Shown one piece after another: positions 8,569 through 14,815 of a DNA stretch of 14,815 bases. The translations under genes were made by a program, and so were the position numbers. Numbering within the stretch: position 1 is the stretch's first letter; each line of letters begins with the position of its first letter. The stretch spans positions 1 to 14,815 of the forward strand of contig JACKCV010000012.1 of assembly GCA_020633825.1 (NCBI GenBank). The letters run 5' to 3'. The notes beneath the pieces are model-generated. The model saw nothing but the letters and a program-made list of their open reading frames with translations. It did not search any database and was not told where the DNA came from. Source of the stretch: Fibrobacteria bacterium. GTDB taxonomy: Bacteria; Fibrobacterota; Fibrobacteria; UBA5070.

Positions 8569-10314
8569 TCAGGTGCGGAAGAGGTCGACATCCCCCTTCA
8601 TTCCCACCGACACCGATTCGAGGTCGTTGGCGGCCGCGTCCATCTCGCGGGTCTGGGAGGTCAATTTCTCCAGGCTGTGGTGGATTTCCTGGGCGCCCCG
8701 CGAGACCGATTCGAGATTCTTCGCCGATCCCGCGACCACCCGGGCGATCGAGGAAGCCTCGGCCTCCACGCTGGCGACGTTGCGGGAGATGTCGGCGACC
8801 GTGGCGGTCTGCTGTTCCACGGCACCGCCGATGCCCTGGGAGAGAGATTCGACGTTGCGGAATTCGCTCGAGACATCGAGGATCGCCCGAGCGGCCTCCT
8901 TGGACTGGGATTGGATGTCCTCCACCTTGGCGCGGATGTCCTCCGTGGCGGTCCCGGTCTGGCGGGCGAGCTCCTTCTCTTCGCTGGCCACCACGGAGAA
9001 GCCTTTCCCCGCCTCGCCGGCGCGGGCCGCCTCGATGGTGGCGTTGAGAGCCAGCAATTTCGTCTGCTCGGCGATCTCCTGGATGGTCTCGAGGACCGAG
9101 CCGATCGCCTGGGCGGCTTGCGACAGGGAATCCATCCGGGTTCCAGCCACTTCCACCAGCCGATTGGCCTTGCGGGAAACGACGAGTTCCTCCTGGCAGG
9201 TCCGGGAGACCTCGCCGAGGGATGCGTTCATTTCCTCCAGGGATGCGGCCACCGATGCGACGCTCTGGGACACGACCTGGGTCGCCTCGGAGATCCGGTG
9301 GATGTCCTGGGCGGATTCCTCGCCGGCCTTGGACATCGTTCGCGCGGAGGATTCGATGGACAGGGTCCCGTCATGGGCGAGCTTGGAGGCCGTGCGGACC
9401 CTCTCCACGGAGGCTTCGAGGGATCCCGACCGGTCGCGGATCTGCAGGATCATTCCTTGCAAGGTTTCCACGAAGCGATTGAAGGAGCCGGCGGTGCGCC
9501 CGACTTCGTCCAGGCGCTCGACCACGATCCGTTTGCGGAGATCGCCTCCACCTCGGGCGACCTCGTCCAGGCTCGTTCCGAGCTTGGCCAACGGTCGGAG
9601 GGCCAATCCGACCAGGAAGGAAACGATTCCCAGAAGCAGGAGGAGGATGCAGGAGGTGGCGAGCACGACTCGGGTCAGGCCCGATGCCAGGTCGCCGGAA
9701 AGCTCCCGTTGCCGGGTCGAGACGGCCTCCTCGATGTCGTCGATGTAGATGCCGGTCCCGACCATCCAGCCCCAAGGCTCGAACCCGGCTCCATAGCCGA
9801 GCTTGGGCTGGGGGACCGGGGATCCCGGTTTGTCGAAGACGTAGTGCACCGTGTCGCCGCCCCTTCTCGCCGCGTCGATGAGCGCCAGCACCAATTTCCG
9901 ACCGTTCACGTCCACGGTACCGCTCTTGTCCGTCCCCACCCATTCCTTCTTGGTGGGGAGGATGCGGCAGATCCCCTGGTAGTCGTAGGCGAAGAAGTAT
10001 CCGGAGGTGCCGAATCGTAGGGAGTCGAAGATCTGGCGGGCGAACTCCTGGCGGACTTCGAGGGAGCTGTCGGCGAGGCGTTTCTCGCAGGCGGCCAGGA
10101 CCCCGCGGGCGATGGCGCTCTGTTCGGCCAGAATGGTGTTGGCGTGGGCGAGGGCGTCCTGCCGGTATTCCGCCAGGGTCGTGGCGTTCCTGGACTTCAT
10201 GTGCGACCAGAACAGCCCCCCGGTGACGAGGTTCGAGAAGACGAGCATGCCGCCGACCAGGCATAGGAGCTTGGTGCGCATCGAGAGGTTGCGGAGGGAG
10301 GTCAATGGATCCAT
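8569..10314 (-). CDS. Methyl-accepting chemotaxis protein with single Cache sensor
   Basis: A 581-residue inner-membrane chemoreceptor that would pass a periplasmic ligand signal to CheA/CheW. TM1 is at about 15-37. The periplasmic part (about 40-205) shows the single-Cache (sCache_2-type) signature: FGTSGYFFAYDYQG, KKEWVGTDKSG, DVNGRK, then GYGAGFEPWGWMVGTGIYIDDIE. TM2 is at about 213-238, followed by a HAMP domain (about 236-290, RPLAKL...EVGRTAGSFNRFV). The signalling domain is a long coiled coil with the hairpin tip EIAEQTKLLALNATIEAARAG (413-433). Just after the tip the sequence is VVASEEKELA, where VVADEVKELA or VVAGEV is usual. There is no C-terminal NWETF-type CheR/CheB tether. No other chemotaxis genes are near, so it is an orphan receptor. 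No Shine-Dalgarno; a TACCAT -10-like box ends 7 bases before the ATG. Confidence 0.93.
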   Translation of the reverse strand: MDPLTSLRNLSMRTKLLCLVGGMLVFSNLVTGGLFWSHMKSRNATTLAEYRQDALAHANTILAEQSAIARGVLAACEKRLADSSLEVRQEFARQIFDSLRFGTSGYFFAYDYQGICRILPTKKEWVGTDKSGTVDVNGRKLVLALIDAARRGGDTVHYVFDKPGSPVPQPKLGYGAGFEPWGWMVGTGIYIDDIEEAVSTRQRELSGDLASGLTRVVLATSCILLLLLGIVSFLVGLALRPLAKLGTSLDEVARGGGDLRKRIVVERLDEVGRTAGSFNRFVETLQGMILQIRDRSGSLEASVERVRTASKLAHDGTLSIESSARTMSKAGEESAQDIHRISEATQVVSQSVASVAASLEEMNASLGEVSRTCQEELVVSRKANRLVEVAGTRMDSLSQAAQAIGSVLETIQEIAEQTKLLALNATIEAARAGEAGKGFSVVASEEKELARQTGTATEDIRAKVEDIQSQSKEAARAILDVSSEFRNVESLSQGIGGAVEQQTATVADISRNVASVEAEASSIARVVAGSAKNLESVSRGAQEIHHSLEKLTSQTREMDAAANDLESVSVGMKGDVDLFRT

Positions 10315-10321
10315 GAATCGG

Positions 10322-10327
10322 ATGGTA
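10322..10327 (-). promoter_or_regulatory. -10-like TACCAT before the chemoreceptor gene
   Basis: On the minus strand TACCAT ends 7 bases before the ATG, with no Shine-Dalgarno in between. That is the spacing expected of a leaderless transcript. I see no good -35 and no sigma-28 consensus. Confidence 0.3.
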
Positions 10328-10351
10328 CCGCTTTCTGACGGGTGATGGGGA

Positions 10352-10392
10352 GCCGCGGGAAGAAGCTTTGGTGCGCGGAGGGGCTTCGCGGC
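10352..10392. other. Imperfect inverted repeat in the divergent intergenic region
   Basis: GCCGCG-gg-AAG (10352-10362) pairs with CTT-CGCGGC (10384-10392). The stem is 9 base pairs with a 2-base bulge and a 21-base loop that contains AAGCTT. It lies between the divergent chemoreceptor and SNF2 genes and could be an operator or leader structure. It may also be chance in GC-rich DNA. Confidence 0.25.
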
Positions 10393-10396
10393 GGTC

Positions 10397-10402
10397 TAGT
10401 TT
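10397..10402 (+). promoter_or_regulatory. -10-like TAGTTT before the SNF2 gene
   Basis: TAGTTT ends 8 bases before the ATG at 10411, in a stretch that is AT-rich for this window. No Shine-Dalgarno is present and no -35 is clear. It supports the ATG at 10411 as start rather than the GTG at 10342 or TTG at 10402. Confidence 0.3.
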
Positions 10403-10410
10403 TGTCGTCG

Positions 10411-13400
10411 ATGGCGGCCATAGACCCCTTCGAGATCCTGGCGGGACTGTCCGTCAAGCGTCGGCGCGAAATCCTCGCGACGGCTTTTCCCGCGCGTGCC
10501 ACCTGGATCCGTCGGGCCGCCGATCCCGCCGAATGGGCGCGGACCCATCTCTCGGATGTGCAGGTGCTCCAGGCCCTTCCCTTCGATCTCATCAAGAAGG
10601 CCTTGCGCGAGAACGGGAGTCTCCTCGAGTCCTTTCCGGCACCGATCCCCCGGCCACCGGCGGAACCCGCGTCGGCGGCCCCCTCCCCCGCCATCCCCGT
10701 GGCTCGCTGGACCACGGAGGTCGCCGAGTCCTCGACGGTCCTGGTGCAGCGGGCGAGGCAATACGTGGAAGGACTGGAGACTCCCCGCTGGGATCCGGGG
10801 AGGAGGGCCTGGGTCTCCGTGGCGCATGGAACCCAGGAATACCAGGTGGCTCTCGGCATCAGGTCCTACGACGACGATTGCACCTGTCCGTACTTCGAGG
10901 AGCACGGCGACTGCAAGCACGCCATCGCCTTGAGGATGCGGATGCTGCGGGGGGAGATCGGGCAAGTCGCCCCCTTGGATCGCGCGGCACCTCTTGTCGG
11001 GAAGGCGGTGCCCCCTGCCCAGGGGAGGTGGGGGACGGTTTCCTTTCCGGTGGGCGACGATCCCGCCCGCAAGCGGCTCCCCAAGAACCTGTTCCGCCTG
11101 GGTTTCCTCCTGGAGGAAGCCTCCCCCAGGTCGTTGCACAACCGCAATCCCGCCAAGCGGGTGGTCTACCTGCTGCGGACCCGGGAGGACGCTTTCCGGT
11201 CCCGTCGCGTCGAGGTGGAAGTCGTTCCGCAGTGCGAAAGCGAAACCAAGATCCGCGGCTGGACCCTCGAGACCTCCGATCTGCGCAAGACGTTCACGAT
11301 GGGCCGGTTGCGCGACAATCCTCCCCTCTACCTCAGCCCCTTCGACCAGGAGGCCATCGAAAAGTGCGGAGTGGGGATCGGTTCCTACGGAGGAGGATCC
11401 CGATGGCTCTCCTCCCCGTTGCCCCTGCTCCGGATGCTGCACGGCGCCGGTAGGCTCCGCGACCAGGACAACCGGACCCTGGTCGTCGATGAACGCCTGT
11501 GGCTGCCCCGGTACCAGGCGGAACTGGAATCGGAGGAGCTCGCCTGGAAGGTGCGGTTGGAGAACCTCGAGGATCGCGCGGAAACGGTCCTCCTCGACCC
11601 GCAATGGCGGTGGTTCGACTCCGGCGGGGAGCTGGCCATCCTCGCAGGGCGGACCGTCTACCAGCTCGATCCCCGCACCGGACGCGGGAGCCTGGAAATG
11701 GCCGCGACCGCGTCCCTGCTGGCGCGCGAGGAGATCGAGGAGCATCTGGACGTGGTGCGTCCGCTGTCGCGCATGGGGTTCTCGCTCCCTCCCCAGTGGT
11801 GCGCCCCCATTCGCCGCGAGGAACCGTCGCCGCATCTCGAGGTGCGCGCCATGGCCGATCGCGCCGTGCTCGTTCCGCGGATCGCCTATCCCTCCACGGG
11901 CATCCTCCGCGAGGCGACGGGCCGCATCCTGAGTCTGACGGATTCCGAGGGAATCCTCGTGGACCTGGAGCGGGACCTCGAGGCCGAGGCGGCGCTCCTT
12001 ACGGGGTTCGCGGGGAACCTGGAGTCCGCGGGGATCGAAGCCACCGCCCTCGACGGGGAGTGGGTGGTGGAGAGCCCGGGATCCCTGCGTCGGCTCGCCC
12101 TGGGGGGGCTGGAGAAGCTGGTGGCCAACGGGTGGACCCTCCTCGAGCCCCCGGGGCTCGATCGATGGAAACGGCGCACCGGGGTGTTCCACGCGCGGAT
12201 GGCGGGATCCGGCAAGGACTGGTTCGAGCTCGGCGGGGAGGTCGATTTCGACGGAATCCGGCTTCCCCTGGCCACCTTGGTCCGATCCCACGGCGAGATC
12301 ACCCTGGCGGACGGGTCCGTCGGGGAGGTCCCGCGTGGCCTCCTGCGTCGACTCCGCTGGATGGATTCCGTGGGTTCGCGAACTTCGGACGGAATCCGAC
12401 TTTCCGCCCAGCAGGCCGTCCTGGCCTCCGAACTCCTGGACTCGGGCCTGGCCGTCGTCGACGATCCTTCTTCCTGGAAAGCCCGTCTGGAGGCGTCTCT
12501 TTCGGTCCCTCCGGTGGCCGTGGATCCGCCCCCCGGGCTTGTGGCCGATTTGCGCTCCTACCAGCTCGCCGGTCTTCGCTGGATGGCCTCCCTGCGGGAG
12601 CGGCGCCTGGGAGGGATCCTGGCCGACGACATGGGTCTGGGGAAGACCATCCAGGTCATCGCCTTGCTCTGTCGCATCTTCCAGGAGGATCCGCAGGCCG
12701 CTCCGGCCCTGGTGGTCGCTCCGGCTTCCGTGGTGGGAAACTGGGTGGCCGAGATCGAGAGGTTCGCCCCCCGTCTGGTCCCCCGCCTTCTGCATGGATC
12801 CGATCGCCACGAGGAGGACCTCGACGCGGCCCTTCCCGGGACGGTCTGGATCACCACCTACGGGATCGTCCCGAAGGATCGGGAGAAACTTTCCGGGCGG
12901 ACCTTTTCGCTCCTGGTCCTGGACGAATCCCAGAACGTCCGCAATCCCCAGACCCTCGCCCACCGGGCCTGCGCGTCGCTGAAGGCTCTGCAGACCCTGT
13001 GCCTGACGGGCACCCCGATCGAGAATTCGCTCCTGGACCTGTGGGCGCAGTTCCATCTGTTGAATCCTGGCCTGCTGGGTCCGCGGGAGGTCTTCCTGGA
13101 ACAGTTCACGCCCGACGAGGACGATCCCGCTCCCCTGGAGCGCCTGCGGGTCTTGACGTCGCCCTTCTGGTTGCGCCGGACCAAGGAACTGGTCGCCCCG
13201 GAATTGCCCGAGCGAACGGACGTCCTTCTGACGGTGGACCTGGATCCCCGGCAGATGGCCCTGTACCGTCGGCAACTGCAGGAATTCCAGAAGCATCTGC
13301 TGCCCCGCGTGCAACGCGAGGGCCTGGACCAGGGAGGCCGCTTCGAGGTCCTCACCGCTTTGCTGCGCCTGCGCCAGATCGCCTGTGCGCCGGCCTTGGC

Positions 13401-13929
13401 GGGACATCGCGGTCCGGCCACCAAGGTGGATCTCCTCGTGGAGAAATTGTCCGAGGTGGTCGCCGAAGGGCATCGAGCCCTGGTGTTCTCGAGTTTCACC
13501 GCCTTGCTGGACCTGGTGGAACGGGCTCTCGATCGCGCCTCCCTGGTGAGCCTGCGATTCGACGGATCCACCCCCGCGCGGGATCGAACGGCGCGCATCC
13601 GAGCCTTCCAATCGGGTTCGGCGGACGTCTTCCTGATCAGCCTGAAGGCGGGCAACGCCGGCATCAACCTCACCGAAGCCGACGCCGTGTTCCTGCTCGA
13701 CCCCTGGTGGAATCCCGCCTCCGAGGAACAGGCGGCGGCCCGGGCCCATCGCATCGGCCGCACCCGCCCCGTCACCGTCTACCGGATGGTGGCCCGCGGA
13801 ACCATCGAGGAACGCGTGCTGGAACTGTCGCGCGCCAAATCCGGCATGGCTCGCGACCTGTTCGACGCCGGGGAGACCGGCGGCGTGGAGATCACCGCCG
13901 ACATGGTCGCCGATCTCCTCGGCGGTTGA
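10411..13929 (+). CDS. SWIM zinc-finger SNF2-family ATPase/helicase
   Basis: A 1172-residue cytoplasmic ATPase of the bacterial SNF2/HepA-like group, which moves on or remodels DNA or nucleoprotein. The N-terminal part has a SWIM zinc finger, CTCPYFEEHGDCKH (157-170, CxC...CxH). Residues about 180-700 are a poorly conserved middle resembling the bacterial SNF2 helicase-associated region. The motor is complete: DMGLGKT (740-746), LVVAPASVVGNW (767-778), DESQ (838-841, where DEAQ or DEAH is usual), LTGTPIENSLLDLW (865-878), LVFSSFT (1024-1030), LISLKAGNAGINLTEAD (1075-1091) and QAAARAHRIGRTRPV (1107-1121). The ATG at 10411 is chosen over the GTG at 10342 because MAAIDPFEIL starts the conserved-looking part and a TAGTTT box precedes it. 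It is divergent from the chemoreceptor gene. No restriction or phage genes adjoin it, so I see no defence context. Confidence 0.93.
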   Translation: MAAIDPFEILAGLSVKRRREILATAFPARATWIRRAADPAEWARTHLSDVQVLQALPFDLIKKALRENGSLLESFPAPIPRPPAEPASAAPSPAIPVARWTTEVAESSTVLVQRARQYVEGLETPRWDPGRRAWVSVAHGTQEYQVALGIRSYDDDCTCPYFEEHGDCKHAIALRMRMLRGEIGQVAPLDRAAPLVGKAVPPAQGRWGTVSFPVGDDPARKRLPKNLFRLGFLLEEASPRSLHNRNPAKRVVYLLRTREDAFRSRRVEVEVVPQCESETKIRGWTLETSDLRKTFTMGRLRDNPPLYLSPFDQEAIEKCGVGIGSYGGGSRWLSSPLPLLRMLHGAGRLRDQDNRTLVVDERLWLPRYQAELESEELAWKVRLENLEDRAETVLLDPQWRWFDSGGELAILAGRTVYQLDPRTGRGSLEMAATASLLAREEIEEHLDVVRPLSRMGFSLPPQWCAPIRREEPSPHLEVRAMADRAVLVPRIAYPSTGILREATGRILSLTDSEGILVDLERDLEAEAALLTGFAGNLESAGIEATALDGEWVVESPGSLRRLALGGLEKLVANGWTLLEPPGLDRWKRRTGVFHARMAGSGKDWFELGGEVDFDGIRLPLATLVRSHGEITLADGSVGEVPRGLLRRLRWMDSVGSRTSDGIRLSAQQAVLASELLDSGLAVVDDPSSWKARLEASLSVPPVAVDPPPGLVADLRSYQLAGLRWMASLRERRLGGILADDMGLGKTIQVIALLCRIFQEDPQAAPALVVAPASVVGNWVAEIERFAPRLVPRLLHGSDRHEEDLDAALPGTVWITTYGIVPKDREKLSGRTFSLLVLDESQNVRNPQTLAHRACASLKALQTLCLTGTPIENSLLDLWAQFHLLNPGLLGPREVFLEQFTPDEDDPAPLERLRVLTSPFWLRRTKELVAPELPERTDVLLTVDLDPRQMALYRRQLQEFQKHLLPRVQREGLDQGGRFEVLTALLRLRQIACAPALAGHRGPATKVDLLVEKLSEVVAEGHRALVFSSFTALLDLVERALDRASLVSLRFDGSTPARDRTARIRAFQSGSADVFLISLKAGNAGINLTEADAVFLLDPWWNPASEEQAAARAHRIGRTRPVTVYRMVARGTIEERVLELSRAKSGMARDLFDAGETGGVEITADMVADLLGG

Positions 13930-13966
13930 CGAGCGGATCGGGGTCCGAGGCCCCGATCAGCGCTCG
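13930..13966. terminator. Strong bidirectional hairpin between the SNF2 gene and the convergent secreted-protein gene
   Basis: CGAGCG (13930-13935) pairs with CGCTCG (13961-13966) and GATCGGGG (13936-13943) with CCCCGATC (13951-13958). That is 14 base pairs with a 2-base bulge and a 7-base loop. It begins at the base after the SNF2 stop codon, and its right arm includes the last codons and stop of the minus-strand gene. No T tract follows in either direction. Confidence 0.6.
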
Positions 13967-14691
13967 GGAAACACCAGCATCGTGTCCAGCGGGATCGCTT
14001 CGCATCCGTCGCACCCGCCGTCGTTGGACAGTCGGAGGACCACGATCCCGGTGACGGAATCCGACCAACCTTTCTCCACGTACAGTGGTCGGAGGCATCT
14101 TGCGAGGGTGCCATCCTCCTCCCTGCAGAACTTCATCCCTTCGAAACGATGCTTCTGCACGATCCGATCGCCGCGCCGCAGCGCCACTTGCCCTTCCCGA
14201 TCGAAGCGGATCGACCTCCCCCCTCCGATCTCGACCTCCAGCGATTCCGCCGCGAACAGGCTGTTGAGTTCCGGATCGGCGTTCTTCCAAGGGCGAAGGG
14301 TCCGCCTCCGGGCGTCGCCGAGCATTTCCAGAAGGTGATCGACGACCGCTTTCCGCTGTGGAAGCGGGACAAGCTCCTCGCCTTGCCGGGAGGTATTCGA
14401 CAGGAGCCAGGCGATCGATTTTCCGGGCCCTCCGATCGGGGACATGACGACATCGATGGTTCCGGAGTCCGAACAGCACGACGGCCCGCGGTCGCGGAGC
14501 CGGACCAGCTTGCCATCCACGATGGCCGGCAGCGCGACCGATGCAACGAAGGGGAGCTGCCCATCGGTGTTGGGCGGAGCCGGAATGTCGGTTGCCGGAG
14601 GGGCAGTGGGGACGGCGTGGAACCATCGGGGATCAGGTTCGGTGGCAAGAGCGATTGCGGCCAGGAGGCTCCAAAAGGCGAGGAGGATCAT
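13957..14691 (-). CDS. Secreted protein of unknown function with six cysteines
   Basis: Not recognised. The 244-residue product starts with a hydrophobic signal peptide (MILLAFWSLLAAIALA, predicted cut before TEPDP) that lacks the usual positive charge at its N-terminus. Residues 20-45 are Pro/Ala-rich, like a flexible linker. All six Cys are in the mature part: Cys72-Cys73 (PSCCSDSG), Cys189, Cys199, and Cys227/Cys230 (GGCDGCEA). They could form disulfides in the periplasm or outside the cell; a CxxC here is not in a thioredoxin-like context. There are no membrane helices after the signal. The start is 10 bases after the stop of a membrane-protein gene on the same strand, so the two are probably one operon. 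TAGGTT, overlapping that stop, ends 7 bases before the ATG and could give an extra leaderless transcript. Confidence 0.7.
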   Translation of the reverse strand: MILLAFWSLLAAIALATEPDPRWFHAVPTAPPATDIPAPPNTDGQLPFVASVALPAIVDGKLVRLRDRGPSCCSDSGTIDVVMSPIGGPGKSIAWLLSNTSRQGEELVPLPQRKAVVDHLLEMLGDARRRTLRPWKNADPELNSLFAAESLEVEIGGGRSIRFDREGQVALRRGDRIVQKHRFEGMKFCREEDGTLARCLRPLYVEKGWSDSVTGIVVLRLSNDGGCDGCEAIPLDTMLVFPER

Positions 14692-14698
14692 GATGCCA

Positions 14699-14704
14699 AA
14701 CCTA
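14699..14704 (-). promoter_or_regulatory. -10-like TAGGTT overlapping the upstream stop codon
   Basis: On the minus strand TAGGTT includes the TAG stop of the partial upstream gene and ends 7 bases before the ATG at 14691. AGG in the same place could alternatively act as a weak Shine-Dalgarno at 9-base spacing. Confidence 0.25.
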
Positions 14705-14815
14705 GGTGAACGGGAGGGGAGTCTCCGTGGATTCGACGCTCATTTTCCGGGCTTGCCGCACCATCAAGCCGCCCACGATGAGCATCGTTCCCAGCAGCCA
14801 TCCCAGGAGCACTAG
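14702..14815 (-). CDS. C-terminal end of a small membrane protein (cut by window edge)
   Basis: The minus strand is open from the window edge to a TAG at 14702-14704, giving 37 residues. It has a hydrophobic helix, LVLLGWLLGTMLIVGGLMV, then a basic stretch, RQARK, and a polar tail ending LPFT. This reads as the last transmembrane helix of a membrane protein with a short cytoplasmic tail (positive-inside rule). Its 5' part is outside the window, so the family cannot be named. It ends 10 bases before the secreted-protein gene, which suggests an operon. A high-GC frame can stay open by chance over 114 bases; the coherent helix and tail argue for a real gene. Confidence 0.5.
   Translation of the reverse strand, partial: LVLLGWLLGTMLIVGGLMVRQARKMSVESTETPLPFT

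Noticed and set aside
7547..9748. 733-codon plus-strand frame across the glycosyltransferase and chemoreceptor genes
   Set aside because: It runs through two clear minus-strand genes and the gap between them. Its translation shows no domain.
10396..13749. Very long open frame on the minus strand (1117 codons) opposite the SNF2 gene
   Set aside because: The plus-strand protein has every SNF2 motif in order. The antisense product is low-complexity (Gly, Arg, Gln, Pro) and has no start signals.
10411..13929. SNF2 and RecQ helicases as parts of a defence system
   Set aside because: They are separated by two unrelated minus-strand genes. No nuclease, methylase, phospholipase or other defence effector is present.
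11499..14054. 851-codon plus-strand frame overlapping the SNF2 gene
   Set aside because: It is a frame-shifted shadow of the SNF2 gene, rich in Gly, Arg and Pro, with no recognisable domain.
14444..14815. Plus-strand open frame reaching the right window edge
   Set aside because: It is antisense to the secreted-protein gene and the membrane-protein end. Its translation shows no signal, helix or domain.

Overview
This is a GC-rich bacterial chromosomal segment with tightly packed genes on both strands. Signal peptides, a lipoprotein and a TonB-dependent outer-membrane receptor show a Gram-negative (diderm) organism. The secreted HEXXH/ricin-type lectin protein with a possible 'DLxGR...PAG' C-terminal tail, the sCache-type chemoreceptor and the small helix-turn-helix-like protein would fit Fibrobacterota or a related diderm phylum. 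That placement is a guess from gene style; no marker gene in the window proves it.

Layout. 1-148: short upstream region. 149-1231 (+): secreted putative zinc metalloprotease with a C-terminal ricin-type beta-trefoil, followed by a hairpin. 1317-5020 (+): two overlapping genes, a predicted outer-membrane lipoprotein and a TonB-dependent receptor, which look translationally coupled. 5055-5345 (+): 96-residue, probably DNA-binding protein. 5455-7368 (+): RecQ DNA helicase. 7394-8476 (-): MurG-like/MJ1255-type glycosyltransferase, convergent with recQ. 8569-10314 (-): methyl-accepting chemotaxis protein with a single Cache sensor. 10411-13929 (+): SWIM zinc-finger SNF2-family ATPase, divergent from the chemoreceptor. 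13957-14691 (-): secreted cysteine-containing protein of unknown function. 14702-14815 (-): the C-terminal end of a small membrane protein, cut by the window edge and probably co-transcribed with the previous gene.

How the genes work together. The first half looks like cell-surface biology: a secreted hydrolase with a carbohydrate-binding-like domain beside a lipoprotein/TonB-receptor pair that may take up an unknown ligand. The second half is mostly independent housekeeping or accessory genes: RecQ repair helicase, glycosyl transfer, chemosensing and SNF2 DNA/RNA remodelling. I see no tRNA, rRNA, CRISPR array, insertion sequence or phage genes, and no defence system.

The most interesting features beyond the genes are two recurring signals. 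First, GC-rich hairpins without a T tract sit directly after stop codons (1233-1263, 5023-5035, 7375-7393, 13930-13966). Second, several genes lack a Shine-Dalgarno sequence but carry a -10-like TANNNT 7-10 bases before the start codon, which suggests leaderless transcripts.
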